Shown here: one piece after another, positions 54,426 to 63,603 of the stretch
How the letters are laid out: every line of letters starts with the position of its first letter
Position numbering within the stretch: the stretch's first letter is position 1
From: Paenibacillus eucommiae
Lineage (GTDB): Bacteria; Bacillota; Bacilli; Paenibacillales; NBRC-103111
Length of the DNA stretch: 64,000 nucleotides
Reading direction: 5' to 3'
NCBI RefSeq assembly: GCF_017874215.1
Contig: NZ_JAGGLB010000036.1
Location: 25,434-89,433, forward strand
Notes under the pieces: model-generated
Databases searched by the model: none
What the model was told of the DNA's origin: nothing
Seen by the model: only the letters and a program-made list of their open reading frames with translations
Position numbers and translations under genes: made by a program

Positions 54426-54566
54426 TGCAGCTCATCTCGCGCTCTTCATCCCCAGCGCCTGCACCCGCTAGGAAATCTTCTCTAATCAAGAGACAAACCC
54501 CGATTGCAGTCCGCTTGAGCTTGGTGTTGGGGTAATTCGTGTGATTCGTGCAATTGTAGCTAAAGA

Positions 54567-54686
54567 GAGGGAAGGGGTGTGGGTGGAAGAGTGATGGCGT
54601 CCGCCTTTAAAGATGTGTTCCTACCGCCAAAGTCCAATCAAGGGAACACATCTTTAACAGCGGCTGGAGCCCACATCCCTTCCCTC
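54567..54686. repeat. Nested inverted repeat, copy D (120 bp)
   Basis: Outer arms GAGGGAAGGGGTGTGGG / CCCACATCCCTTCCCTC and inner arms TTAAAGATGTGTTCC / GGAACACATCTTTAA. Compared with the other copies the inner arms changed T to G and A to C at paired positions, so pairing is preserved. Confidence 0.88.
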
Positions 54687-54710
54687 ATTTATAATTTCTT
54701 CATAAATGTA

Positions 54711-54739
54711 TTGACAGGATTTTCGATTATAAATATAAT
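54711..54739 (+). promoter_or_regulatory. Consensus SigmaA promoter of the LacI operon
   Basis: TTGACA (54711-54716), 17 bases, TATAAT (54734-54739), a perfect match to consensus. Three overlapping operators follow directly, so a strong promoter is under tight repression. Confidence 0.9.
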
Positions 54740-54750
54740 GAAAAAAGTTA

Positions 54751-54792
54751 GCAAATACGTATTAGCAAAACGTATTAGCAAAACGATTTTGC
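54751..54792. promoter_or_regulatory. Three overlapping LacI-type operators
   Basis: GCAAATACGTATTAGC (54751-54766), GCAAAACGTATTAGC (54765-54779) and GCAAAACGATTTTGC (54778-54792) follow one another with 1-2 bases of overlap, just after the expected start of transcription. Each is a near-palindrome around a central CG, typical of LacI-family sites. Confidence 0.75.
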
Positions 54793-54841
54793 AAATACAA
54801 AATGATGGAATTACTGAAGGTGTTTGGAAAGGGGGGCAGCA

Positions 54842-55864
54842 ATGAGCAGTATCAAGGAAATCGCGAAATTGGCTGAGGTTTCTCAAGGCACGGCTTCAAT
54901 CGTTCTGAACGGCAAAGGGGACCAGCAGCGTATTTCACAGGCGACTCAGCAGCGCATTTATGATGCGGCGAGGAAATTGGATTACCGTCCAAATATTTCC
55001 GCAAGACGTTTGCGAAGTGGTGGTGAAACGGTAGCTCCTATTATTGCCTTATTTTGGACATTAGATACGCGGGCTTCCCTGATTGGACGTTTCCTTAAGG
55101 GAGTTCACGATGAGTTGAAATTATCTGAGGAAGAGCATGAGCTTTTGATCCAGCCGTATGTAAGCACGCGGCTTTGCGATGTGAAGAGCCTCATTACCGG
55201 AACAAGATTTAATGCAGCCATTATTGCGAATGCAACTGAAGAGGATGAAAAATTCCTGAATGAAGCCAACATAAATGTTCCTATTGTGCTGCATTTGCGC
55301 AGCTCAGATAAGTATTCTTCCGTAAGTGTGGATAATTATCAAACAGGTCAGGAAGTCGCACGGTTGTTTGCGAGCAGAGGCCATAAACGGGCAGGGTTGA
55401 TTGTTCCTGAATTATCGTCCAGAGCGATTCGCAATCGGATGGAAGGCTTTCTCGATGGAGCCAAGGCGTATGGCCTGGAAATTTCCGCGGAGCATATTAC
55501 TGGCGGAGATTTTACAGAGGAAGGCGGCTACAATGCTGCTGATCAATTGCTGCTAGCGGAAGAAAGGCCGAGCTCTTTATTCGTCTTGAGTGATCAGATG
55601 GCGATTGGCGTGCTGGCCAAGCTGCATGAGAGAAACATTCGTGTGCCGGAGGAAATAGAGATTGTTGGGCATGATGATAGCGAAAGCTCACGGTTTGCGT
55701 ACCCGTCACTAACTACCGTTCACCTTCCTGTTGAAGAAATGGCAGCAACCTGTGTCCAGCTATCCATCGATTTAATGAATCATCAAATCGTGCCGCCTGT
55801 CGCCAAAATTTTCACACCGCATATCGTAGTTCGCAACTCGTGCGGAGATTTCATAAATAATTAA
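54842..55864 (+). CDS. LacI-family transcriptional regulator
   Basis: A 340-residue LacI/GalR repressor. The helix-turn-helix SSIKEIAKLAEVSQGTASIVLNGKGDQQRIS is slightly unusual in the recognition helix (QGTASIVLNG instead of TTVSRVLN), and the sensor domain ends with VPEEIEIVGHDDSESSRFAYPSLTTVHLP. ATG 54842 follows AAAGGGGGGCAGC. It heads an operon with ribokinase, DapA-type lyase, aminotransferase and an ABC transporter, and probably represses it through the overlapping operators at 54751-54792. Confidence 0.93.
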   Translation: MSSIKEIAKLAEVSQGTASIVLNGKGDQQRISQATQQRIYDAARKLDYRPNISARRLRSGGETVAPIIALFWTLDTRASLIGRFLKGVHDELKLSEEEHELLIQPYVSTRLCDVKSLITGTRFNAAIIANATEEDEKFLNEANINVPIVLHLRSSDKYSSVSVDNYQTGQEVARLFASRGHKRAGLIVPELSSRAIRNRMEGFLDGAKAYGLEISAEHITGGDFTEEGGYNAADQLLLAEERPSSLFVLSDQMAIGVLAKLHERNIRVPEEIEIVGHDDSESSRFAYPSLTTVHLPVEEMAATCVQLSIDLMNHQIVPPVAKIFTPHIVVRNSCGDFINN

Positions 55865-55889
55865 TACCGTAAAAAGGGGAATTCAAGCT

Positions 55890-56807
55890 ATGCAGCCCAA
55901 TATTGTTGTTGTCGGTAGTTTGAATATGGATCTTGTCGTGACGACTGAGAGAATCCCGAAAATTGGCGAAACCCTCCAGGGTGACCATATTCATTATGTG
56001 CCTGGAGGCAAAGGCGCCAATCAGGCAGTAGGCTGTGCCAGGCTTGGAGCGAGTGTTTCCATGATCGGTGCAGTTGGGACGGATATGTTTGCCAGGCAAA
56101 TTATGCAGGGTTTATCAGAAGCTAATGTTGGAACATCCTGCATCGAACAAATGCAAAACGTTCCGACGGGGATTGCCTCTATTCTCCATACGAAAGAAGA
56201 TAACTGCATCGTTGTAGTTCCAGGTGCAAATGGACACTGTACCGCGGAGCTTGTAACAAAGTTCGAAGCCGAAATCAGCAGCGCCAAGCTGCTGATGGTG
56301 CAGCTGGAAATTCCGGTCGAAACGGTCCATTTCGCTTTACAATTAGCCCGTCAGCATGGTGTTACCACTGTTTTAAATCCTGCTCCTGCCAAGAGATTGC
56401 CTGAGGAGATGTGGAGGCTCGCCGACTATTTGACGCCTAATGAAACAGAGTTCGAAGAGCTGAGCGGGGTGTCTTGCAAGACTGATTCTGAGCTGGAACA
56501 GGCCATGAAGCAATGGGAAAAGAAATATGAACATATGCTAATTGTGACAAGAGGAAAGAACGGATGTTCCTACTTGGATGATAGCAAGCTATGTACCATT
56601 TCTACTCCTAAGGTAGATGTTGTCGATACGACAGGAGCAGGAGACGCTTTCAACGCAGCTTTATCTGTGGGCATAGCAAGTGGGCACGGACTGCTGGAAG
56701 CAGTTGATTTTGCTGTAAAAGCCGCTTCGCTATCGGTTACCAAATTTGGTGCACAGTCGGGTATGCCGACTCAACAAGAAATAAACAGCGCGTTTCAAAT
56801 CGGGTAA
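55890..56807 (+). CDS. Ribokinase-family sugar kinase
   Basis: A 305-residue PfkB/ribokinase-family kinase. NIVVVGSLNMDLVVTTERIP and YVPGGKGANQAVGCARLG are the N-terminal ribokinase signatures; DVVDTTGAGDAFNAALSVG is the C-terminal signature with the catalytic Asp. The full set fits ribokinase itself, but the operon encodes an amino-acid-type transporter, so the substrate may be another furanose or a modified sugar. ATG 55890 follows AAAAGGGGAATTC, 25 bases after the regulator. Confidence 0.88.
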   Translation: MQPNIVVVGSLNMDLVVTTERIPKIGETLQGDHIHYVPGGKGANQAVGCARLGASVSMIGAVGTDMFARQIMQGLSEANVGTSCIEQMQNVPTGIASILHTKEDNCIVVVPGANGHCTAELVTKFEAEISSAKLLMVQLEIPVETVHFALQLARQHGVTTVLNPAPAKRLPEEMWRLADYLTPNETEFEELSGVSCKTDSELEQAMKQWEKKYEHMLIVTRGKNGCSYLDDSKLCTISTPKVDVVDTTGAGDAFNAALSVGIASGHGLLEAVDFAVKAASLSVTKFGAQSGMPTQQEINSAFQIG

Positions 56808-56857
56808 AGCCGAGTTCACAAGTATATAGATAAGTTTATAGATAAGAGGAGACTAAC

Positions 56858-57742
56858 ATGACTATCAAAGGTGTTTACGTACCAATCCTGACTCCATTTA
56901 AAGAAAACGGTTCCATTAATGAATCTGCTCTTGAGCAGCACGTTGAATTCCTGATTTCCAAGGGCATTCATGGACTTTTTCCACTGGGCACTACCGGTGA
57001 AGGCATGCTTTTATCCCGAGAAGAAAGAAAGCAGGTTGCTGACCAAGTCGTGAAATTCACGAACGGGCGGATTCCGGTAGTCATCCATGTAGGTGATCAA
57101 ACTACCGAAGGTACCATTGAACTTGCCAAACATGCCGAGCAAATCGGCGCTGACGGTATTTCCGTTATTTGCCCTTATTTCTTTCCGGTTGATGATGAAG
57201 CGATTTACCAGCACTATTCCAGGGTTTCCAAAGCTGTTTCTGATGATTTCTCTGTTTTTGCTTATAATTTTCCCGGCAATGCCCGCAATGAAATTTCACT
57301 TCCAGTCTTGCTGAAGTTGATCGAGAATCATCCTAACATTCATGCTTTGAAATTCAGCTCGGATAATTTTACGCAAATTCTTAAAATCATTGATGCAGTG
57401 CCAGAGAAATTCCCTGTTATGCTGGGGCCAGATCACCTATTCCTGGCAGGTTTGCATGCGGGAGCAGCTGGTGGCGTTTCTGGGAATGCTAATGTATATC
57501 CTGAGCCTTATGTGAAGCTGTATCAGTCTTTTACAGAAGGAAACTATGAGGAAGCCAAAAAGATGCAAAAGTTGATTTGGCAAGTTTCAGATGCTATGAA
57601 AAATGGCCTCAGCATGTCGCACTTTAAACACGCGCTTGCATTTAGAGGATTGCAGGACAGCATAGTCCGGGGACCACTGCGCAATATTACGGAAGAAGAA
57701 AAGAATACGATGTTTAAACAATTGGAGCAATTTCAATTTTAA
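56858..57742 (+). CDS. Dihydrodipicolinate-synthase/N-acetylneuraminate-lyase-family protein
   Basis: A 294-residue class I aldolase of the DapA superfamily. GVYVPILTPFKENGSINESAL, the carboxylate-binding GTTGEGMLLSREER, FAYNFPGNARNEIS (Tyr) and HALKFSSDN (Schiff-base Lys) are all present, so it should be active. Its place next to a sugar kinase and an aminotransferase argues for catabolic aldol or decarboxylation chemistry on a keto acid, not lysine synthesis. ATG 56858 follows AGAGGAGAC. This is the second DapA-type gene of the window, and unlike that at 36.1 kb it keeps GTTGE. Confidence 0.9.
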   Translation: MTIKGVYVPILTPFKENGSINESALEQHVEFLISKGIHGLFPLGTTGEGMLLSREERKQVADQVVKFTNGRIPVVIHVGDQTTEGTIELAKHAEQIGADGISVICPYFFPVDDEAIYQHYSRVSKAVSDDFSVFAYNFPGNARNEISLPVLLKLIENHPNIHALKFSSDNFTQILKIIDAVPEKFPVMLGPDHLFLAGLHAGAAGGVSGNANVYPEPYVKLYQSFTEGNYEEAKKMQKLIWQVSDAMKNGLSMSHFKHALAFRGLQDSIVRGPLRNITEEEKNTMFKQLEQFQF

Positions 57743-57776
57743 TTTCAACCCACACCCTAGAAGGAGGAGCAGAACT

Positions 57777-58940
57777 ATGAAACAACTATCAAGTGCTAGA
57801 AGCTTAATTCCTGAATCCGGGATTAGGAAGCTGGCCGAGCTATCCGCATTAATTCCTGATGCCATTCACCTGGAGGTTGGGGAGCCTAATGTAAATACGC
57901 CTGAGCACATTATGGAAGCAGCAGCCGTAGCAGCAAGAGAAGGTTTCACGAAGTATACGCCAGTACCAGGGTATCCTACACTGCGCAAAGCCATTAAAGA
58001 GGATCTACATGCCCGCTACAATCTGAACGTAAGCATGGACGAAATTGTTGTAACCTCCGGTTCCGTTATGGCATTATCGGCGAGCTTGCTGGCCATTGCT
58101 GATGTTGGCGATGAGATTCTGGTTCCAGACCCTGCGTGGCCGGTATATGAAATGATTTTACGCGTACAGCAATGTGTACCTGTTCCTTATGTATTGAAAG
58201 CGGAAGAAGGATTCATTCCGGATTTTGAAGAGCTGGAAGCCAAAGTGACTGGTAGAACGAAAGCCATCATGATTAACACACCTGGTAACCCGACAGGCGG
58301 CGTTTTTGATGAAGAAACGATCAAGAGGCTTATGGAATTTGCCGTTAAGCATGATTTGTATGTGATTTCCGATGAAGTATACGACTCCATTATTTATGAA
58401 GGTACTCATATAACGCCCAAAGCATACGACACTGACGGCAGAGTGATAAGCATCTTTGGTGTATCAAAGAAATATGCGATGACCGGCTGGAGATTGGGTT
58501 ACTCGATTGCCAATAAAGAAATATCCGCGTTAATGATCAAAATTATGATTACCCTGGTCGGAAATGCGCCATCCACTTCACAAAAAGCTGCCGAGGCCGC
58601 ACTTACAGGTCCACAGGAATTTGTCGAAGAAATGAGACTAAGCTATCAAAGCAGGCGTGACCGGGCTTACGCTATGCTTGTACAAGAAAAGATTAAGTGC
58701 TATCCGAACAAGGGTGCATTTTACATGCTGATAGATATCTCGGAGACGGGAATGACCTCTGATGATTTTGCTTTGACACTGCTTAGTGAAGAGAAGGTCG
58801 CGGTAGCGCCAGGAAGCACGTTCGGAGTATCCTCGCAAAATATGGTACGTATTTCGTTAGCCACTGAGGAGACTGCTCTTCTTGAGGGAGTAAGACGAAT
58901 TTGCGCCTTTATAGCAAAGAACCGCAAGAGTTCATTGTAA
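57777..58940 (+). CDS. PLP-dependent aminotransferase, class I/II
   Basis: A 387-residue fold-type I aminotransferase. HLEVGEPNVNTPEHI, YTPVPGYPTLRKAI, NTPGNPTGGVFDEETI, ISDEVYDSIIYEG and the PLP-lysine segment FGVSKKYAMTGWRLGYSI are all typical of aspartate/aromatic-type class I enzymes. ATG 57777 follows AGAAGGAGGAGC, 34 bases after the lyase gene, in the same operon. Together with the amino-acid-type ABC transporter it points to use of an amino compound, whose amino group is removed here. Confidence 0.93.
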   Translation: MKQLSSARSLIPESGIRKLAELSALIPDAIHLEVGEPNVNTPEHIMEAAAVAAREGFTKYTPVPGYPTLRKAIKEDLHARYNLNVSMDEIVVTSGSVMALSASLLAIADVGDEILVPDPAWPVYEMILRVQQCVPVPYVLKAEEGFIPDFEELEAKVTGRTKAIMINTPGNPTGGVFDEETIKRLMEFAVKHDLYVISDEVYDSIIYEGTHITPKAYDTDGRVISIFGVSKKYAMTGWRLGYSIANKEISALMIKIMITLVGNAPSTSQKAAEAALTGPQEFVEEMRLSYQSRRDRAYAMLVQEKIKCYPNKGAFYMLIDISETGMTSDDFALTLLSEEKVAVAPGSTFGVSSQNMVRISLATEETALLEGVRRICAFIAKNRKSSL

Positions 58941-59014
58941 TCATTCAAAAGTTCAAGGCAATGTTTCATAAATTACTAGAAAAATACAAATAGTAAACAG
59001 GGAGGGTTTTTATC

Positions 59015-60094
59015 ATGACAAGAACTAGAACAAAATTATTTTGGGTCGTTAGTTTGCTGCTATTATTTTGTGTAACGGTGCTTAGCGGGTGCGAAGATTC
59101 GGCTGCGAGCGACGTGGATAACAAGGATCAGCCGAAGCAAGAAGGGGCTATGCTGGACAAGGTGAAGAAAAGAGGCAAGGTCATCATCGGTGTGGATACG
59201 GTGCTCCCTGGATTTGGCTTTCTGGATTCGAACGGCAGCTTCTCAGGCTTTGATATAGAAATTGGACGGGCTTTCGCAGCTGCCATCTTCGGTGATCCGG
59301 AAGCAGCTCAAATGAGACCTGTTACTGGACAAACACGATTTACAGCGCTGCAAACAGGAGAAATTGATATTTTGAGCAGAGCCACTACGATGTCTTTTAC
59401 ACGTGATACCTCACTTGGTTTGAAGTTTATCCCGACTACGTTCTATGATGGACAAGGTGTTATGGCTCGTAAAGATGCTAAAGTAGAAACCTTGAAAGAT
59501 TTGAACGGCCTTCGTGTAGGCGTAGAGCAAGGTACAACAACGGAGCTGAACTTGACAGAGAAGCTGCGTAAAGTAGATGCAAAAGCTGAAATCATTGTAT
59601 TCGAAAATCAAGATGCAATCGTAACCGCTTATGAGCAAGGAAGCATCGATGCATGGACTTCTGACCAATCCGGACTTGTTTCCAGACTAGCTTCCATGAA
59701 AACACCAGCGGATCATACGATTCTGAGTGAAGTATTGTCAAAAGAACCGCTTACTCCGGTTGTCAAAGGTGGCGACGATCAATGGTTTAACGTCACTAAA
59801 TGGATCATCTACGCACTTATTCAAGCAGAAGAATTCGGCATCACCAAAAGCAATGTGGATGAATTCCTGACTTCCCAGGATCCTGGAATCCGTCGTTTCC
59901 TTGGCCTGGAAGGGGATCTTGGCAAGCATATCGGCTTGGATAATGACTTCGTAGTTAAATTAATTAAAGGTGTAGGAAACTACAGTGAAATTTTCGAAAA
60001 AAATCTTGGTAAAGAATCGATCTTTAAGCTGGATCGTGGAGTCAATGCCCTGTGGACCAATGGTGGATTAATGTTCTCGCCGCCTTTCAACTAA
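59015..60094 (+). CDS. Amino-acid ABC transporter substrate-binding lipoprotein, AapJ-like
   Basis: A 359-residue solute-binding protein of the polar/general amino-acid type. The lipobox VLSGC near residue 26 marks lipid attachment to the membrane; KRGKVIIGVDTVLPGFGFLD, FSGFDIEIGRAFAAAIFGDP, RFTALQTGEIDILSRATTMS and LRVGVEQGTTTELN follow the AapJ/BztA pattern. The C-terminus is longer than in most glutamine-type binding proteins, as in AapJ. ATG 59015 follows CAGGGAGGG. A hairpin just after the stop (60110-60139) may give it higher expression than the permeases. Confidence 0.9.
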   Translation: MTRTRTKLFWVVSLLLLFCVTVLSGCEDSAASDVDNKDQPKQEGAMLDKVKKRGKVIIGVDTVLPGFGFLDSNGSFSGFDIEIGRAFAAAIFGDPEAAQMRPVTGQTRFTALQTGEIDILSRATTMSFTRDTSLGLKFIPTTFYDGQGVMARKDAKVETLKDLNGLRVGVEQGTTTELNLTEKLRKVDAKAEIIVFENQDAIVTAYEQGSIDAWTSDQSGLVSRLASMKTPADHTILSEVLSKEPLTPVVKGGDDQWFNVTKWIIYALIQAEEFGITKSNVDEFLTSQDPGIRRFLGLEGDLGKHIGLDNDFVVKLIKGVGNYSEIFEKNLGKESIFKLDRGVNALWTNGGLMFSPPFN

Positions 60095-60109
60095 AAAAAT
60101 AAAAAATAA

Positions 60110-60139
60110 GGACCTGCCACTTCATCATAAGGTGGGTCC
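60110..60139 (+). terminator. Weak intra-operon hairpin
   Basis: GGACCTGCCAC, loop, GGTGGGTCC with a poor T-run (CTCCTTTT), between binding-protein and permease genes. It may be an attenuator or a 3' protector of the upstream message. Confidence 0.5.
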
Positions 60140-60163
60140 CTCCTTTTCGAGGTGATCAGAAGA

Positions 60164-61333
60164 GTGGGTAAACAAACCAAGATTCCAATTTGGAGAAACA
60201 AGAAGACGATACCTATTCTTTTACAAATCGTCTTTGCCGTTGTGATTGCAGCGCTAGGCACTTATTTTGTTCTAAATGCTCTGCAGGGACTGAAGAAAAT
60301 TGGGATTTCACTTAGCTTTGATTTCCTGAAGTCTACGGCCTCCTTTATGATCTCGGATAAATTAATCGAGTTCTCGCCGGCCGACAGCTATGGGAAAGCG
60401 CTTTTAGTCGGGTTAATGAATACGTTGAAGATTGCCGTTATTGGCATTTTCTTTTCAGCTATTATAGGTACTGTTGTAGGTATTGGCCGATTATCGGACA
60501 ACTGGCTGGTCAAGAAGCTGGCTGGTGGGTACGTAGAAATTGTTCGTAATATCCCTCTTTTAGTGCAAATATTTTTCCTGTACTTTACCGTCTTTTTACC
60601 TTTTCCGAAGATTGAACAGAGCATTAATTTGTTTGGCATTTTCTATTTCAGCAATCGGGGGAATGCGATTCCCTGGTTTACGGCTAATGATTCCTGGTTG
60701 ATATGGTTAGCTTTTGTTGTGGTGGGTATACTTGCAGGCGTAATAATGATCAAGTTTATGTTAAAAAAGCAAATCGAAGCGGGTAAAAGAAAGTTTCCGT
60801 TTATCTGGGGCTTGGGCTCTGCTGCCATCATTCTTTTATTGGCTTTTGCCATTACATCGGAATTGCCGCTTAGTCTCAGCCTTCCTGTTATCCAGGGCAG
60901 ACTTTACGAAGGCGGATATGTCATTACTTCCGAGTTCGCTGCTATATTGTTCGGTCTTATTATTTATCACTCAGCCTTCGTCGCAGAGATCGTGCGATCC
61001 GGTATTATGGCTGTTCCCAAAGGACAGATTGAGGCTGCAAAAGCGCTTGGCTTAAAAAAGAGCACGATCATGCGTTTAGTCACATTGCCGCAAGCCGGCC
61101 GCATTATTGTTCCCCCACTGACGAGCCAATTTCTAAATTTGGTCAAAAATTCAACCTTGGGTGTAGCGGTCGGATACACCGAGATGTTCTCCATCGGAAA
61201 TACAATCATCAATCAGACTGGACGTGCCGTAGAAATCATCGTGTTAGTTGCGGGTGTGTATTTGATCGTCAGCTTAATCATCTCGTTTCTGATGAATTGG
61301 TTTAACAGGCATTTCCAACTGGTAGAGAGGTGA
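60164..61333 (+). CDS. Amino-acid ABC transporter permease, AapQ-like
   Basis: A 389-residue inner-membrane permease with about eight helices, longer than standard His/Glu-type permeases because of extra N-terminal and central segments, as in AapQ/BztB. The EAA-loop IEAAKALGLKKSTIMRLVTLPQAGRIIVPPL binds the ATPase, and the helix pattern VGLMNTLKIAVIGIFFSAIIG is typical of the family. I prefer GTG 60164, seven to eight bases behind GAGGTGATC, to GTG 60152 which lies in that site. It pairs with the next gene. Confidence 0.9.
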   Translation: MGKQTKIPIWRNKKTIPILLQIVFAVVIAALGTYFVLNALQGLKKIGISLSFDFLKSTASFMISDKLIEFSPADSYGKALLVGLMNTLKIAVIGIFFSAIIGTVVGIGRLSDNWLVKKLAGGYVEIVRNIPLLVQIFFLYFTVFLPFPKIEQSINLFGIFYFSNRGNAIPWFTANDSWLIWLAFVVVGILAGVIMIKFMLKKQIEAGKRKFPFIWGLGSAAIILLLAFAITSELPLSLSLPVIQGRLYEGGYVITSEFAAILFGLIIYHSAFVAEIVRSGIMAVPKGQIEAAKALGLKKSTIMRLVTLPQAGRIIVPPLTSQFLNLVKNSTLGVAVGYTEMFSIGNTIINQTGRAVEIIVLVAGVYLIVSLIISFLMNWFNRHFQLVER

Positions 61334-61340
61334 TTAGACA

Positions 61341-62510
61341 ATGTCTGTGGCAAAACCGCGTGTAAGTGTAAGTGGCTTGGGCTGGATCAGAAAAAATCTG
61401 TTTGACGGCTGGTTCAATAGTGTTTTGACGCTGGTGTCTGCCCTTATTTTATTTTTTATCGCCAAGGGCATACTGGGCTGGACACTGTTTACTGCAAAAT
61501 GGGATGTGATTGCTGCTAACCTGCGCATCTTGATGGTGGGTCAGTATACAGCTTCGGAAATATGGCGTGTTTGGGTAACACTAGCCTTAATGGCACTGCT
61601 GCTGGGAATATCCTGGGGCATTCGCAAAGGCTTGATTACACAAATTGCTGTCTGCTTTATGATTATTTTTGCCATCGTGGGTGTCATGCCCTTCCTGACG
61701 GCAACCTCCAGATTGTGGCTGTTCGGCGCTATAGTCTTAATGCTGATTGGCTATTGGATCGGACATAAGTTTCATTTTGCCAAAAAAATTCATATGTTCG
61801 GCTGGCTGTTATTTTTCCCGCTAGTGTTGATGATGCTGAGTGGGGCCGGAGTACTCAAAAATGTATCCTCGACCCTCTGGGGCGGATTTCTCCTAACGGT
61901 TTTGATCGCGGGAGTTACGATTGTTTTCTCTTTTCCTCTCGGCATTTTGTTATCGCTGGGCAGAAGGAGCAAGCTGGTGCTCGTCAGATGGTTCAGCATT
62001 GCTTATATCGAAATTATCCGGGGAGTCCCGTTAGTTACCGTTCTGTTTATGGCACAGCTATTGCTGCCGTTATTTATGGGGAATGGGATTGAATTAAGCA
62101 ATGTTTTGCGGGCGATGATCGGATTTACATTGTTTAACGCAGCTTATGTTGCCGAGACGATTCGAGGCGGTATGCAGGCAGTTCCTCGTGGTCAGTATGA
62201 AGCAGCAGAAGCGCTTGGCTTAAATTATGTGCAAAAAATGACCTTCATCGTCATGCCGCAAGCCCTGCGCAGCGTTATTCCTGCGTTAGTAGGGATTGTG
62301 ATTGAAGTGTTCAAGGATACATCGCTTGTCGCGATCGTGAGCTTAATGGATTTGATGGGTATAGCCAAAAGAATCATCGCCAACCCAGAATTTCTAGGCA
62401 GGCAAATGGAAGTATTCGTATTTGTTGCCGTAGTGTTCCTGATTTTCTGTTTGTTAATGTCGAAAGTGAGCAGAGGCTTGGAAGCCTCTCTGGATAGACG
62501 GAAAAATTAG
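61341..62510 (+). CDS. Amino-acid ABC transporter permease, AapM-like
   Basis: A 389-residue permease partner with about eight helices and an EAA-loop QYEAAEALGLNYVQKMTFIVMPQALRSVIPALVG; the central WGGFLLTVLIAGVTIVFSFPLG and EIIRGVPLVTVLFMAQLLL are typical of AapM/BztC. ATG 61341 follows GAGAGGTGATT, seven bases after the previous stop. Together with the AapQ-like and AapP-like subunits it forms an importer of amino acids or amino-acid-like molecules. Confidence 0.9.
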   Translation: MSVAKPRVSVSGLGWIRKNLFDGWFNSVLTLVSALILFFIAKGILGWTLFTAKWDVIAANLRILMVGQYTASEIWRVWVTLALMALLLGISWGIRKGLITQIAVCFMIIFAIVGVMPFLTATSRLWLFGAIVLMLIGYWIGHKFHFAKKIHMFGWLLFFPLVLMMLSGAGVLKNVSSTLWGGFLLTVLIAGVTIVFSFPLGILLSLGRRSKLVLVRWFSIAYIEIIRGVPLVTVLFMAQLLLPLFMGNGIELSNVLRAMIGFTLFNAAYVAETIRGGMQAVPRGQYEAAEALGLNYVQKMTFIVMPQALRSVIPALVGIVIEVFKDTSLVAIVSLMDLMGIAKRIIANPEFLGRQMEVFVFVAVVFLIFCLLMSKVSRGLEASLDRRKN

Positions 62511-62530
62511 CATGAAGAGGAGGGGTTTCA

Positions 62531-63316
62531 ATGAAGCAGGCATCTGCATCCATGATGGAGGGGCAAGTAGACCAAAATCAAAACGAAGAGCCAATTATCG
62601 TTTGTCGCGGTATCAATAAATGGTACGGTACTCATCATGCCCTGAAAAATGTATCTCTAGATGTCCAGAAGGGCGAGGTTATTGTGATTATCGGGCCTTC
62701 CGGATCCGGCAAATCGACGTTCATCCGCACCATTAATGCGCTGGAGGAAATTCAGGAAGGCGATATTATCGTCGATGGCATTAATTTGTCCGACGACATT
62801 GCCAACATTGATGCGATTCGCAAAGAAACCGGCATGGTGTTTCAGCAGTTTAACTTATTTCCACATATGACCATCGTTGAAAATATAACGCTGGCGCCAA
62901 TCTGGGTGCGCAAATGGCCGAAGGAAAAAGCAGTAAGCATCGCTTTGGAGCTTCTGGAGCGCGTAGGTATTCACGACCAGGCGGGCAAATATCCGGGCCA
63001 GCTTTCCGGTGGCCAGCAGCAGCGGGTGGCGATCGCCAGGGCGCTGGCGATGCAGCCCAAAATCATGCTCTTCGATGAGCCAACCTCAGCGCTCGATCCT
63101 GAAATGATTAAAGAAGTTTTGGACGTTATGAAAACATTGGCCAATTCAGGGATTACACTGCTGGTCGTCACACATGAAATGAATTTCGCGCGTGAAGTTG
63201 CAGACCGGGTAATATTCTTCGACGCTGGAGAAATTATGGAGATCGGGAAGCCTCAGCAAATTTTCGAAAACCCGCAATCGGACCGGACGAAGTTGTTTTT
63301 GTCGCAGATTTTATAG
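62531..63316 (+). CDS. Amino-acid ABC transporter ATPase, AapP/GlnQ-like
   Basis: A 261-residue ABC ATPase. Walker A GPSGSGKST, Q-loop FQQFNLFPHMT, signature LSGGQQQRVAIARAL, Walker B IMLFDEPTSALDPE and H-loop VTHEMNF are complete, and the protein has the standard length of the PAAT family plus ~20 N-terminal residues. ATG 62531 follows GAAGAGGAGGGG, 20 bases after the AapM-like gene. It is the last gene of the LacI operon and energises the transporter. Confidence 0.95.
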   Translation: MKQASASMMEGQVDQNQNEEPIIVCRGINKWYGTHHALKNVSLDVQKGEVIVIIGPSGSGKSTFIRTINALEEIQEGDIIVDGINLSDDIANIDAIRKETGMVFQQFNLFPHMTIVENITLAPIWVRKWPKEKAVSIALELLERVGIHDQAGKYPGQLSGGQQQRVAIARALAMQPKIMLFDEPTSALDPEMIKEVLDVMKTLANSGITLLVVTHEMNFAREVADRVIFFDAGEIMEIGKPQQIFENPQSDRTKLFLSQIL

Positions 63317-63458
63317 TTTGCATTATTTGTGAATCATTGCGTAGGAAATTGCGTGGAGCATGAAAAGCTGCAAAAGAAATTGAAAGAGAACTTGCAAGAT
63401 AAATTGCAAGAGAACTTTCCAGAGAAAATGCCAAGTGATTTGAGCGGGAAATAGTGAA

Positions 63459-63497
63459 AAAGGTCTGAAACTATGATTATAGTTTCGGACCTTTTTT
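63459..63497 (+). terminator. Strong terminator at the operon end
   Basis: AAGGTCTGAAACTAT, loop GATT, ATAGTTTCGGACCTTTTTT. It ends the 54.8-63.3 kb operon. The 140 bases before it contain GAGAACTTGCAAG-type microrepeats. Confidence 0.92.
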
Positions 63498-63603
63498 AAC
63501 AGATTCAGTTTTAGTGCTTTATAGTGATAAAGTAGAAGGAGTGGCATCGGTTGGAACATAGGAGCTTTGGTGGAAGCCTGGAGTAAATAAATTACAACCA
63601 CAC

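Larger units (their letters stand above)
54348..54686 (-). repeat. Composite intergenic element, copy D
   Basis: On the minus strand: nested inverted repeat (54567-54686), linker with CACGAATCACACGAATTACC, AACACCAAGCTCAAGCGGAC, box GGCGCTGGGGATGAAGAGCG (~54431-54460), then two hairpins (54348-54425). Order and orientation of parts match copies A and C. The flank box beyond the inverted repeat is absent; a promoter for the LacI operon starts 25 bases away. Confidence 0.8.

Noticed and set aside
63330..63453. A short Lys/Leu/Gln-rich frame from GTG 63330
   Set aside because: It lies between the ATPase stop and the terminator, is made of microrepeats and has no ribosome site.
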